DNA of 64,000 nt from VXYL01 sp963422285 (GTDB lineage: Bacteria > Pseudomonadota > Gammaproteobacteria > Pseudomonadales > Azotimanducaceae): positions 434,001-498,000 of the forward strand of contig CAXXJO010000001.1 of NCBI GenBank assembly GCA_963422285.2, written 5' to 3'. The notes beneath the pieces are model-generated. The model was not told the origin of the DNA. It was given only the letters and a program-made list of their open reading frames with translations, and did no database searches. How positions within the stretch are numbered: the first letter of the stretch is position 1; the number at the start of each line of letters is the position of its first letter. Of this stretch, positions 27,041 to 35,759 are shown one piece after another. Made by a program: the position numbers and the translations under genes.

Positions 27041-27218
27041 GGGATGGAGACTAAGAAAACCTATGTCGATGCGCCGACCGTATCCATGGTGTGCAATCGG
27101 CGGCGGCAATCCGGGTGTTGACGCGGCTCGCCGCCGTTTCCCTTCGCCACCTGCAGATCGCAACAGATGGGAACCTGCCCGCTGTTGGAGACTTTCGGCA
27201 TGAGATTACCAGAGCATC

Positions 27219-27303
27219 GGACTCCTCGAACAGGGTTGCCTTGCCCTTGGAGCCAAGCCCTGCACAGCAAGTCGTTCGCCCTGTCGCAAGCGGTCGATGC
27301 GGC
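27219..27303 (+). repeat. Direct repeat right of the restriction-modification ghost
   Basis: Second copy of the repeat at 24582-24647, with 19 extra bases before CGGTCGATGC. It lies in the 303-base gap (27041-27343) between the methyltransferase start and the SDR stop. Apart from this repeat the gap has no recognisable gene. Confidence 0.4.
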
Positions 27304-27343
27304 TGTCGAAGTGGCAACTTGCGAGGTCTTCGCCTCGACGGCG

Positions 27344-28102
27344 CTACAGCGATCCGCCGTCGACGCGGACGATGGCGCCGGTGGTGAAACTGCCGGCGGC
27401 GCTCGCCAGGTACAGCGCCGCGCCCACCACTTCCTCTGCCTGGCCGCCCCGTTGCAGGGCGATGGTCGTCTTGGCGTTCTTCTCGAAGGCTTCCATGTCC
27501 CAGGCCTTGGAGATGTCGGTGAGGAACGGCCCGGCCTGAATGCAGTTCACCCGCACCTTTGGCGCGTAGGCCCGAGCCAGGGACAGGGTGAGCGAGTTGA
27601 CGCCGGCCTTGGCGGCACCGTAGGGCTCCGAGCCGGGCGTGGCCTGCACCGCAGCGGTGCTGCTGACGTTGACGATGACGCCGCCGTCTCCCGCCGCCAT
27701 GCGCTCGCCCACCAGCGCCGACAGGCGGTACGGGCCTTTGAGGTTGACGCCGATCACCTTGTCGAACAGCTCCTCGGTCACCGCCGAGAGCTTGGGATAG
27801 AGCGGCGACATGCCGGCGTTGTTGACCAGAATGTCCACCTTGCCGAATTCGTCGAAGGCGGCGTTCGCCAAGCCTTCCAGCTCGTTCCAGCGGCCCACAT
27901 GGCAGGCGTAGGGCAGCGCTCGGACACCCAAGGCGCGGGCGTCCTCGGCTGCCGCCTCGCAGTTGTCCCGCTTGCGGCTGGCGATCACCACGTCGGCGCC
28001 GCGCTCGGCGAACGCCAGCATCATGGCCCGGCCCAGCCCCCGGCTGCCGCCGGTCACCAAGGCAACCTTGCCGCCGAGATCGAACAAGTCGGTGGCGCTC
28101 AT
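27344..28102 (-). CDS. Short-chain dehydrogenase/reductase
   Basis: Classical SDR of 252 residues. The cofactor loop is TGGSRGLG (residues 18-25), with NNAG near 93, catalytic Ser in VNVSSTAAVQ and the YGAAK catalytic Tyr/Lys pair. The C-terminus is TTGAIVRVDGGSL. VIASRKRDN after the second strand, with basic residues, suggests NADP(H). It resembles general FabG-like/gluconate 5-dehydrogenase-like SDRs; substrate unknown. It stands alone on the minus strand between the restriction ghost and the ankyrin gene. Confidence 0.85.
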   Translation of the reverse strand: MSATDLFDLGGKVALVTGGSRGLGRAMMLAFAERGADVVIASRKRDNCEAAAEDARALGVRALPYACHVGRWNELEGLANAAFDEFGKVDILVNNAGMSPLYPKLSAVTEELFDKVIGVNLKGPYRLSALVGERMAAGDGGVIVNVSSTAAVQATPGSEPYGAAKAGVNSLTLSLARAYAPKVRVNCIQAGPFLTDISKAWDMEAFEKNAKTTIALQRGGQAEEVVGAALYLASAAGSFTTGAIVRVDGGSL

Positions 28103-28184
28103 CGGCTCTCCTTCGGTTCGTGACGAGTGTCAGTGTACCCGCCCTGTCGGCGCGTGGGCAGCACGACGGTCTGCTCGCGGCGCG

Positions 28185-29087
28185 CTACTTCTTCCGTCGT
28201 CGCCGATTGCGGGGCGGTCGCCACCTTTGGGTGCGCCTGTATACCGGCATGGCCACGCGCCAGCCGTTGCCCAGGCCGGTATCGATCAGTCCCACAAGTT
28301 GCGTCTTCTCCTCCAAGGTCACGTCGCCGCCATACTGCCGCAGCAGCCGTGCCGCAGCGTGCGCGTGCAGCACCTCCGCCAAGTCCAGAGGCGTGGCTTT
28401 TATGGGCTTGAGCATCGGGTTCACCTCCGCGCCCCGATCCAGCAGCAGCCGCATGATGGGCAGCGGGTCGCCTTGGATGTCCGCGGTGGGGGCTGTCAGC
28501 AGCAGCGCCAAGTGCAGGGGCGTCCAGTTGTCGTCGGCCCGAGCGTCGAAGTCCGCGCCATGCGCCAGCAGCAGCTCGACGGTCTCCAGCTTGCCCCGAC
28601 AGGCCGCGGTGTGCAGGGGCGTGAACTGCTCCCGGTCCCGACTGTCCACCAGCGCGCCCCGGGCCAGCAGCATGTTGGCGGTCTCGACGGAGTTGAACCG
28701 CGCCGCTGCGTTCAGCGTCGTGCCGCCCGTGGACAGCCGGGCGTGGAGGTCCGCGCCGTGATCGATCAGTACCTCGGCGGTGGCTGCCGCATCCGCCCAG
28801 GCGGTCAGGTGCAGCGGGGTATCGCCTTCCCGCTCCCAGGAGATGAAGGAAAGGCCGAGGCGACGCAGAGTATCCGGCAGCGGGCTGAGAATCTGCTCGC
28901 CGTCGTCCTTGAGTCGGGCGTCGACACGGGCGCCGCGGACCAGCAGCGCCTGGGCCAGTCCGGACAAATTCAGGGTGGCGGCGTAGTGCAGGTCGGTCCA
29001 GCCGTTGTCGTCTATAGCCAAGTGCGAGAGCTTGCGCGGCAGCGCCTTGCGGAGCGCACGCAGGGTTTGGGTAGTCTGGTTCGTCAT
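28185..29087 (-). CDS. Ankyrin-repeat protein
   Basis: From ATG 29087, 300 residues with about six ankyrin repeats: NGWTDLHYAATLNLSGLAQA, GDTPLHLTAWADAAATAEVL, GGTTLNAAARFNSVETANML, QFTPLHTAACRGKLETVELL, NWTPLHLALLL (with an expanded loop containing TADIQGDPL) and KATPLDLAEVLHAHAAARLL. The C-terminus is very basic (RRTQRWRPPRNRRRRKK). No signal peptide is seen. Ankyrin proteins are protein-binding; many occur in host-associated bacteria but also in free-living ones. An upstream in-frame extension to 29207 is possible but lacks a ribosome site. Confidence 0.8.
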   Translation of the reverse strand: MTNQTTQTLRALRKALPRKLSHLAIDDNGWTDLHYAATLNLSGLAQALLVRGARVDARLKDDGEQILSPLPDTLRRLGLSFISWEREGDTPLHLTAWADAAATAEVLIDHGADLHARLSTGGTTLNAAARFNSVETANMLLARGALVDSRDREQFTPLHTAACRGKLETVELLLAHGADFDARADDNWTPLHLALLLTAPTADIQGDPLPIMRLLLDRGAEVNPMLKPIKATPLDLAEVLHAHAAARLLRQYGGDVTLEEKTQLVGLIDTGLGNGWRVAMPVYRRTQRWRPPRNRRRRKK

Positions 29088-29228
29088 GAGTTTGTCGGAT
29101 GTTGTTGGTCGGACGGACCACGTTACACCGCCGTTTTTCGAGAATATGTAGGACGATGCATCTCTCGGCTGTAGGAAATTGTCCCGACGGACGTTTCGGC
29201 CCGACATTCGGGCGCGGCGAATCCCGAA

Positions 29229-30356
29229 TTACAGCGATCCAGCGGGGCCAAGCAGTCTCGCCAGCGTATCCGGTTCGCCGATGCCGCCGCCCTTGGTGAC
29301 GATGGTCGGTTCGCCGGTCTCGGGCACGGCTGCCGGCACCGCGGTATCCATGCTGCCGAGCACATGCAGCGTTCGATTGCCCAGGATGGCGGCCGCGGAG
29401 TCGCCGCCGAGCACGATCAGCGTCGGCGCACCGCTTTCGGCCAGCCAGCGCCAAGCGACGGCGGCCAGCTTTATGGCCATCGCCTCGGCGGCCGCGTCCT
29501 CGATCGCCGCTGCCATTTCTGTGGCGAGCACCACGTCCGCGCCGCCGGCCAAGGCCGCACAAGCGGCCTCGGATTGGTCCGGCGCCGCCGTCAGGCATTG
29601 CAGCGCAGCGATCTGCGCCCGGCTCAGCGGGTGCAGGCTGCCGCAGACGATCAGCGCCGGCCGCGGCAACGGCGGAAGGGGCGGACGCGCCTTGGCAGGA
29701 CGCAAGGTGGCGACATAGGCGCCGATGCCGCCGGTGGTTCCCGCCAGCAGGCGTCCTTCGTCTCGACAGCGCCGGGCGGCATCGTGCAGTTCGTCGTTGT
29801 CGTTGGCGTCGAGCACTACCAGATCGCCGTTCGCCAGTGCGCTGCCGCAGCCAGCCGCGATCAGGTAGTCCGCCGGCCGGCTCGACAGCAGACGGTTGCG
29901 CGGGTCGCGCCCGAAAGGGCTGTCCGCCACCGGCACGTCGCGGATGAACACCGTGCCGTCGTGGCAGCGCCGGCCGGCGTCGGGAAAGCTCGCCAGCAGC
30001 CCCACGCGCCGGCCCGTCGCCACCAAGGCGGCGACCTCGTGCGCCCAGTTTCCGCGCAAGCCGGAATCCATCTTGTGGCAGCGGAAACGCGCCTCCTGCC
30101 CGTGCGCCGAACGGATGCGGCGAGCGGCCTCCTCGGCGGCGCAGTGGCGGCTGTCGAGATCGACTACGGCGCAATCGTCGTCCGCATCCGGGGCGGCCGC
30201 CAGCCGCACGGCGAAGCCGAGGTCGGCGCAGGCGCCGCCGGTTTCCAAGGCGCCGGTGCGGTCGTCGGCGGTGATCAGCAAGGCCGGCGAGCCCGAGGAC
30301 GAGGCTGCACCGGAAGCAGCGTCGCCAGCGCTCGGTAAATTGATCACTTTCTGCAT
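29229..30356 (-). CDS. Four-carbon acid sugar kinase family protein (DUF1537)
   Basis: A 375-residue protein from ATG 30356. The N-terminal substrate domain has LLITADDRTGALETGGACAD and FRCHKMDSGLRGNWAHEV, the signature of OtnK/DtnK-type kinases of sugar acids. The C-terminal nucleotide-binding part has LIVLGGDSAAAIL, PTIVTKGGGIGEPDTLARLL. Members phosphorylate four-carbon acid sugars such as erythronate or threonate, but the usual catabolic partners (an epimerase, a DUF1338/aldolase) are not nearby, so the physiological role is open. It is divergent from creD with 45 bases between starts. Confidence 0.8.
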   Translation of the reverse strand: MQKVINLPSAGDAASGAASSSGSPALLITADDRTGALETGGACADLGFAVRLAAAPDADDDCAVVDLDSRHCAAEEAARRIRSAHGQEARFRCHKMDSGLRGNWAHEVAALVATGRRVGLLASFPDAGRRCHDGTVFIRDVPVADSPFGRDPRNRLLSSRPADYLIAAGCGSALANGDLVVLDANDNDELHDAARRCRDEGRLLAGTTGGIGAYVATLRPAKARPPLPPLPRPALIVCGSLHPLSRAQIAALQCLTAAPDQSEAACAALAGGADVVLATEMAAAIEDAAAEAMAIKLAAVAWRWLAESGAPTLIVLGGDSAAAILGNRTLHVLGSMDTAVPAAVPETGEPTIVTKGGGIGEPDTLARLLGPAGSL

Positions 30357-30401
30357 AGATTCGGCATCCTTCCGGCACGCTCGCTTGGCACACTCGTCGG
30401 C

Positions 30402-31760
30402 ATGGATGCACACGAATCTTCACCCCAAGCCGAACCCGCCAGCAGCGCCGAGTTCCGCGCCAGGATACAGATCAACAGCGGCGCCATCACTCTTCGCTTC
30501 GTGGTGGTGGCGGTGCTTGCCGTGGCGTTGATGATTCCCCTGCTGCTCGTCGGCGTCGTTGTGGACGATCGCAACCGGCACTATCACGAGGCCATCGCCA
30601 ATATCGCCCAGTCCTGGGGCGGAAGCCAGCGCATCGCCGGCCCGATGCTGCTCATCCCCATCGAAGCCGGCGACGCCGAGGACGACGAGCCGCGCTACGT
30701 CGCCGTGATGCCGGAGCGGGTGGACATCCGCATGGCCAGCCGCTTCGAGATGCGCCGCCGCGGCACCTACCAGACGCCCGTGTTCGATCTCGACGTGCTC
30801 GCCGAAGGCACGTTCGCCCCCCTGGACTCGCAGCGGCTGCACACCCGCTTCGGCCGTCTGCGCTCGGATCAGGCGATGATGGTCGTCGCCGTGACCGATG
30901 TAAGCGGCATCCGCGACGCGACCCTTCGTTGGAAAGACGACGAGCTGGACCTGAACGCCGTCTCGCACCCGACGGCGCTCAGCGGGCTGCGCAGCTTGTT
31001 GGCGGGTGTGGCAATGCAGGGCGGCTCGTTCTCGCTGACCCTCGCTCTGCGCGGCACCGAGCGCTTCTCCGCGGTGCCGGTGGGCGGCCGCTCCACGGTG
31101 AAAATGACCTCGACATGGCCGCACCCGAGCTTCGACGGCCGGTTCCTGCCCGACGAGCACGACCTCGGCGACGACGGCTTCACCGCCTCCTGGACCACCT
31201 TCGACTTGGCGCGGGGCTTCCCCCGCGTCCTGCGCATCGTTCCCTCCCAGGGCGACGTCTTCGCCGACAAGGACGTGGGATTCAGCGTCTTCGAGCCCGT
31301 GAACCTGTACAGCTCCGTCGAGCGCAGCGTCAAGTACGGCGTACTGTTCGTGGTGCTCACCTTGGCCAGCGTGCTGTGCTTGGAGCTGTTTACCGGCCGG
31401 CGCTTCCACTTCATCCAGTACGGCGTGGCCGGCATCGCCCTGGTGCTGTTCTTCCTGACCCTGCTCGCGCTGGCCGAGCACATCGGGTTCACCCTCGGCT
31501 ACCTCGTCGCGGCCGTGGTGCTCACAGGCATGATTAGCTGGTACGTACACGGTGCCAGCGGCACCCCTCGGCTCGCCGCCATCGCCGCCGGCGCGTTGGC
31601 GGCACTGTACGCGGTGCTCTACATGCTGCTGCGGCTGGAATCCCTCGCGCTGCTGGTGGGCACGGGAGTGCTGCTGGCAACGCTGGCGATGCTGATGCGG
31701 GCTACCCGCCAGCTGACGCCGCCGGCGTCTGCTTCGGGGGCAGGGCGACACGGCGCATAG
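30402..31760 (+). CDS. creD: CreD family inner-membrane protein
   Basis: A 452-residue membrane protein with one N-terminal membrane helix (residues 30-53), a large periplasmic domain (about 55-305, including SQRIAGPMLLIPIE and WPHPSFDGRFLPDEH) and five to six C-terminal helices after YSSVERSVKYGVLFVV, with FTGRRFHFIQYGVAGIALVL. These motifs are characteristic of CreD (cell envelope integrity protein, cre regulon in Enterobacteria). No creABC genes are nearby. Confidence 0.9.
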   Translation: MDAHESSPQAEPASSAEFRARIQINSGAITLRFVVVAVLAVALMIPLLLVGVVVDDRNRHYHEAIANIAQSWGGSQRIAGPMLLIPIEAGDAEDDEPRYVAVMPERVDIRMASRFEMRRRGTYQTPVFDLDVLAEGTFAPLDSQRLHTRFGRLRSDQAMMVVAVTDVSGIRDATLRWKDDELDLNAVSHPTALSGLRSLLAGVAMQGGSFSLTLALRGTERFSAVPVGGRSTVKMTSTWPHPSFDGRFLPDEHDLGDDGFTASWTTFDLARGFPRVLRIVPSQGDVFADKDVGFSVFEPVNLYSSVERSVKYGVLFVVLTLASVLCLELFTGRRFHFIQYGVAGIALVLFFLTLLALAEHIGFTLGYLVAAVVLTGMISWYVHGASGTPRLAAIAAGALAALYAVLYMLLRLESLALLVGTGVLLATLAMLMRATRQLTPPASASGAGRHGA

Positions 31761-31839
31761 CGCATCACGCCTTGACTGCGGCCTATCGTTCCGACCAGAG
31801 CGTTCGGACGCCGCGGGACCGCCCGCTCGAACGGAAGCC

Positions 31840-32183
31840 GTGCAAGTATCCGAACCATCCTCTGCGCATATCGAGATCGCACCCGTCGGAGTACCGATGC
31901 TGTCGAACAGCAGCACCAAGGTAGTGGAAGTGGCGCTCAGTCGTCTTGCCCGCCATTGGGATGCAGATGAAATCCACAGACGGCATCCCGACTCCACTCT
32001 GGCGCGGATACGCAGCGTCTTCGCGCACTACTACGGCCCCGAGAGGAACTCGATCAAGTACGGCCCCGAGAGGGGCTCGATCAAGTCATCGATCAGCAAT
32101 TGCGCTTGGTGGACCGCATTGAAGCTTGCCGCAGAAAGCCGCGTCAACGCGGCGAACTCGACGACGCCAGACTCTCGTCTTGA
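31840..32183 (+). pseudogene. DUF433 antitoxin, inactivated
   Basis: The frame from 31840 reads HIEIAPVGVPMLSNSSTKVV, LSRLARHWDADEIHRRHPDS and TLARIRSVFAHYYG, which matches the DUF433 antitoxin core (MKVVELVL..., EE(I/M)H..YP.LTL.QI..ALAYY). It then contains a 27-base tandem duplication (YGPERNSIK YGPERGSIK, from about 32030). The true C-terminus is in the next frame: VIDQQLRLVDRIEACRRKPR up to a stop at 32181. It is the first gene of a DUF433-DUF5615 pair. Confidence 0.65.
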
Positions 32184-32188
32184 GCACT

Positions 32189-32553
32189 AGACTCTATACG
32201 CATCAGAGCGTTCACGCGGCTGTCACCGAGGGGTTGATGTCCTAACCGCATACGAGCACGGTGCCGCCGATCGCGGCGATTTGTGTTTGCTCGACAGTGT
32301 CACGGAATTCGGTGGGGTGCTTTTCAGCCAGGATACGGAGCTCCTAGCGATTGCCGCCCGCCGGCTTCAGGCAGGGCGAGAGTTCGGTGATCTCGTCTAC
32401 GCTCATCGACTGCGGATACCCATTGACGATTCGCGACTTGGCGTTGACCGCCTGGATTTTCGCCCCGCAAGCGATATGAAACAGCATCGAATTCATCCCG
32501 TTGCAGGAGTTATGTCAATGCCGTGCGATCGCCGCCTTGCCATTGCGCAATGA
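32189..32553 (+). pseudogene. DUF5615 PIN-like toxin, truncated
   Basis: The frame carrying RGVDVLTAYEHGAADRGD, LLDSVTEFGGVLFSQDTELL, AIAARRLQAGREFGDLVYAH and RLRIPID is the middle and end of a DUF5615 protein (VLTAxEDG..., LFTQDxDLL, AAxxQxxGxxFxGVIYAHQ). The normal N-terminal ~25 residues with the first acidic residues are missing; the region before RGVDVLT has a TAG (about 32188) and unrelated residues. It follows the DUF433 ghost directly, as in intact toxin-antitoxin loci. Confidence 0.6.
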
Positions 32554-32600
32554 CGCAATACACTGTGCGACCTATCGAGAACGCAAGCAGGAGATTGCTC

Positions 32601-33476
32601 ATGGGGATGTTGGACGGCAAGGTGGCCTTGGTGACGGGTGCCGGAGGCGGTTTGGGCCGTACTCACGCGCTGTTGCTGGCTGCACAAGGCGCGGCGGTGG
32701 TGGTGAACGATCTCGGCGGCGCCCGGGACGGCACCGGTTCCGGCTCGGCGATGGCGGACAGCGTGGTGGAGGAAATTCAGGCCGCCGGGGGCAAGGCGGT
32801 GGCCGACTACGGCTCGGTCACCGACAAAGCCCACGCCGGGGCCATGGTGCAGGCCGCGGTGGACCACTTCGGGCAGCTGGACATCTGCATCTGCAACGCC
32901 GGCATCCTGCGCGACAAGTCGTTCAAGAACATGACCGACGAGATGTGGGAAATCGTCCACGACGTCCACCTGCGCGGCACCTACTACACCGCCAAGGCGG
33001 CCTACGATCAGATGCTCGCCCAGGGCGAGGGCGGGCGGATCATCGTCACCAGCTCCACCTCGGGGCTGCTCGGCAACTTCGGCCAGACCAACTACGGCGC
33101 CGCCAAGGCCGGCATCGCCGGCTTCGCCCGCTGCCTCTACCTCGAAGGCGCCCGCTACGGCGTCACCGTGAACATCCTGGCGCCCACGGCGCTGTCTCGC
33201 CTCACCGACGATATCCTGCCGGAACAGGCCAAGGACGCGGTGCCGCCGGAGAAGGTCTCGCCCACTGTGGTCTGGCTGTGTACCGACGAAGCCAAGGATG
33301 TCACCGGACGCACTTGGCTGGTCACCGGCAACCGAGTCTCGCTGCTGTCCTGGCAAATGACCCCGGTGGCGCACAAGGACGAGGCCGAAGGGCCGTGGGA
33401 GGTGGAAGAGGTGGGCGAAGCCATCCTGACGAGCAAGGAATCCTGGCCGCCGATCAACCCGATGCGCGGCGGCTGA
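32601..33476 (+). CDS. SDR, 3-hydroxyacyl-CoA dehydrogenase-like (MFE-2 type)
   Basis: ATG 32601 with a CAGGAGA ribosome site gives 291 residues. The cofactor loop is VTGAGGGLGRTHA and the early VVVNDLGGARDGTG is characteristic of SDRs related to the dehydrogenase domain of peroxisomal multifunctional enzyme 2. NAG (CICNAGILRD), TSSTSGLLG and the YGAAK catalytic pair are present. It starts an operon with the acyl-CoA dehydrogenase pair 33483-35719 (6-base and 2-base gaps), so it likely oxidises a 3-hydroxyacyl-CoA in the same degradation route. A hydratase is not seen nearby. Confidence 0.85.
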   Translation: MGMLDGKVALVTGAGGGLGRTHALLLAAQGAAVVVNDLGGARDGTGSGSAMADSVVEEIQAAGGKAVADYGSVTDKAHAGAMVQAAVDHFGQLDICICNAGILRDKSFKNMTDEMWEIVHDVHLRGTYYTAKAAYDQMLAQGEGGRIIVTSSTSGLLGNFGQTNYGAAKAGIAGFARCLYLEGARYGVTVNILAPTALSRLTDDILPEQAKDAVPPEKVSPTVVWLCTDEAKDVTGRTWLVTGNRVSLLSWQMTPVAHKDEAEGPWEVEEVGEAILTSKESWPPINPMRGG

Positions 33477-33482
33477 CGCCGC

Positions 33483-34556
33483 GTGGACTTCGGCTTTTCC
33501 GAAGAGCAGGAGCTTCTGCGCCAGCAAGTTCGGCGCTTCATGACCGAACGCTGCCCCCTCGCCGTGGTGCGCCAAGGCGATGCCCAGATCCGCGCCGAGC
33601 TTTGGCGACAAGCAGCGGAGCTCGGCTGGCTGGCCTTGATCGTACCCGAGCGCTACGGCGGCGTCGGCTTGCAGTGGATCGACCTTGCCGTGGTGCTCGA
33701 AGAGAGCGGGCGCGGCTTGAGTCCCTTGCCCATCCTCTCCCAAGCGCTCGCCGCCACTGCCATCCGCCGCTGCGGGAACGACAGCCAGCAGCGCGATTGG
33801 CTGCCGAAGATCGCCACTGGCGAAGCGGTGTTCGGCATCGGCCTGTACGACGACCCGACGTGGGTCGATCCCCAGGGCGTGGATCTGTCCGGCGACGATA
33901 GCCTGACCGGCGTCAAGCCCTTCGTCGACAATGCCGACTTCGCCACCCACCTGCTGGTGGCAACCCGCAACGACGAAGCGCTCGGTCTCGCCCTGGTCGC
34001 TGCCGATGACGTGGCCGTGCGTCCGCAGCCAAGCATGGACCGCACCAAGCCCGCGGCCTCGGTGGCCTTTGATGAAACCCGCCCGCTGGCAACCCTGGCG
34101 ATGACCGGCGACGACCTCGGCTACCTGACGGACTGCGGTGCCGTAGCGGTGACCTTGGAAGCCGTCGGCGCCGCCGAGGCTGTGCTGGCCCTGACCACGG
34201 AGTACGCCAAGAACCGCATTCAGTTCGGCAGTCCCATCGGCAAGTACCAAGGCGTCAAGCACCGTCTGGCCGACATGTTCGTGGACATCGAATCGTTCAA
34301 GTCGCTGGCCTACTACGCCGCCTGGGCCATCGACGCCGTCGCGGCCGAACTGCCTCGCGCCGCCTCGCTGGCCAAGGCCTACGCCGCCGATGCGTTCGCC
34401 CGCATCGGCATCGACGGCGTCGGCCTGCACGGCGCCGTCGGCTTCACCGCCGAATACGATGCGCAGCTCTATCTCAAGCGCTCGAAATGGATGCGCTCGG
34501 CATTCGGCGACGCGGATTTCCACTATCGGCGGGCGTCAGCCCTGGGAGGGCTTTAG
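33483..34556 (+). CDS. Acyl-CoA dehydrogenase, short subunit
   Basis: GTG 33483; 357 residues beginning MDFGFSEEQELLRQQVRRFM. It carries ERYGGVGLQWIDLAVVLEES and the C-terminal signatures NRIQFGSPIGKYQGVKHRLA and GLHGAVGFTAEYDAQLYLKR. The middle lacks a YSEPxxGSD motif (FGIGLYDDPTWVDPQG instead). It is the counterpart of the short subunit at 16968-18056, and again its partner is the adjacent long-subunit gene, here downstream rather than upstream. Confidence 0.85.
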   Translation: MDFGFSEEQELLRQQVRRFMTERCPLAVVRQGDAQIRAELWRQAAELGWLALIVPERYGGVGLQWIDLAVVLEESGRGLSPLPILSQALAATAIRRCGNDSQQRDWLPKIATGEAVFGIGLYDDPTWVDPQGVDLSGDDSLTGVKPFVDNADFATHLLVATRNDEALGLALVAADDVAVRPQPSMDRTKPAASVAFDETRPLATLAMTGDDLGYLTDCGAVAVTLEAVGAAEAVLALTTEYAKNRIQFGSPIGKYQGVKHRLADMFVDIESFKSLAYYAAWAIDAVAAELPRAASLAKAYAADAFARIGIDGVGLHGAVGFTAEYDAQLYLKRSKWMRSAFGDADFHYRRASALGGL

Positions 34557-34558
34557 AG

Positions 34559-35719
34559 ATGGACTTCGACTTCACCCCCGACGAGCAGGCGTTCCGAGCC
34601 GGAGTGCGCGATTTTCTCGCCGCCAACCTGCCGCCGCCCAGGGAGCGCGGTCCCGGCTTCCTGCAGGGTTGGCTGGCCAAGGTGCGCGCCAAGAACTGGG
34701 TGGGCTTTTCCTGGCCGAAAGAGTACGGCGGCGGTGCTGGCAGCCTGATCGAACAAGCGATTCTGAAAGAGGAAATGGCGCTTGCTGGCGCACCGCCCCT
34801 AGGCACGTCGTTCATGGGTCTCGCCTGGGTGGGGCCGGGCATCATCCGCTACGGCACCGACGAGCAGAAGCGCCGCTTCATTCCCGACATCCTGGACAGC
34901 AAAGTCAACTGGTGTACCGGCTATTCGGAGCCGAACCACGGCAGCGACCTGGCCGCCATCGAAACCAAGGCCGAGCGCGTCGGCGACCACTACGTCGTCA
35001 ACGGCCAGAAGACCTGGACCACGGGCGCGCCTTGGGCGGACTGGATCATCCTGCTGGTGCGCACGGACTTCGAGGCGGAACGCAAGCACGATGGCATCAC
35101 CTGCCTGCTGGTGTCTATGGACGCGCCGGGCATCGAAGTGCGCCCCATCGAAAACATGGCCGGAGATCGAAACTTCGCCGAGGTGTTCTTCACCGACGTG
35201 GAAGTGCCTGTCGCCAACCGCTTGGGCGAGGAAGGCAAGGGCTGGGCGGTGACGGTGTCGGCGCTGGCCAACGAGAGATCGAGCATCGGCGAGGTGACGC
35301 AGATGTTCGCCCGCCTCGACGCGCTGAAAGCGCTGGTCAAGGCCACCACCCGCCTCGGCAGGCCGGCGGTGGAGGACCCGGCGGTGCGCCGCCGCCTCGC
35401 CGAGTTCGAGGCGAAGATCGCCGCGATGAAGTACAACGGGCTGCGCTACCTCACCAAGCAACTGCGCGGCGAGCCGCTGTCCAGCGAAACCTCGGTGAAC
35501 AAGCTGCATCGCGCTAGCCTGGAAATCGACATGGTCGATTTCGCCGTGGAACTCACGGGACGCGCCGGACTGCAGCTGCGCGGCGGCGACGAGGCCGTGG
35601 ATGGCGGCAGCTGGGCGAAGTCGTCCCTGGGCTGGCCTGGCGTCGTCATCGGCGGGGGTACGCCAAACATTCAACGCAACATCATCGCCGAACGAATCCT
35701 GGGACTGCCCAAGGATTGA
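34559..35719 (+). CDS. Acyl-CoA dehydrogenase, long subunit
   Basis: ATG 34559, 2 bases after the previous stop, with GGGAGGGC upstream; 386 residues beginning MDFDFTPDEQAFRAGVRDFL. It has FSWPKEYGGGAGSLIEQAIL, the FAD/substrate signature WCTGYSEPNHGSDLAAIETK, HYVVNGQKTWTTGAPWADWI, VFFTDVEVPVANRLGEEGKG and the C-terminal GVVIGGGTPNIQRNIIAERI. The RQFG-type C-terminal motif is absent and is supplied by the short subunit. The pair is predicted to form an alpha/beta heteromer like mycobacterial steroid side-chain dehydrogenases; the actual substrate is inferred only as a branched or bulky acyl-CoA. Confidence 0.87.
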   Translation: MDFDFTPDEQAFRAGVRDFLAANLPPPRERGPGFLQGWLAKVRAKNWVGFSWPKEYGGGAGSLIEQAILKEEMALAGAPPLGTSFMGLAWVGPGIIRYGTDEQKRRFIPDILDSKVNWCTGYSEPNHGSDLAAIETKAERVGDHYVVNGQKTWTTGAPWADWIILLVRTDFEAERKHDGITCLLVSMDAPGIEVRPIENMAGDRNFAEVFFTDVEVPVANRLGEEGKGWAVTVSALANERSSIGEVTQMFARLDALKALVKATTRLGRPAVEDPAVRRRLAEFEAKIAAMKYNGLRYLTKQLRGEPLSSETSVNKLHRASLEIDMVDFAVELTGRAGLQLRGGDEAVDGGSWAKSSLGWPGVVIGGGTPNIQRNIIAERILGLPKD

Positions 35720-35759
35720 CCGGCTTTCAATACCCGCAAGAAGACAAAGGCGATTCGCC

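Noticed and set aside
27051..27317. 88-codon minus-strand frame upstream of the methyltransferase
   Set aside because: Parts look protein-like in two frames but no start, ribosome site or family could be supported; noted only as a direct repeat.
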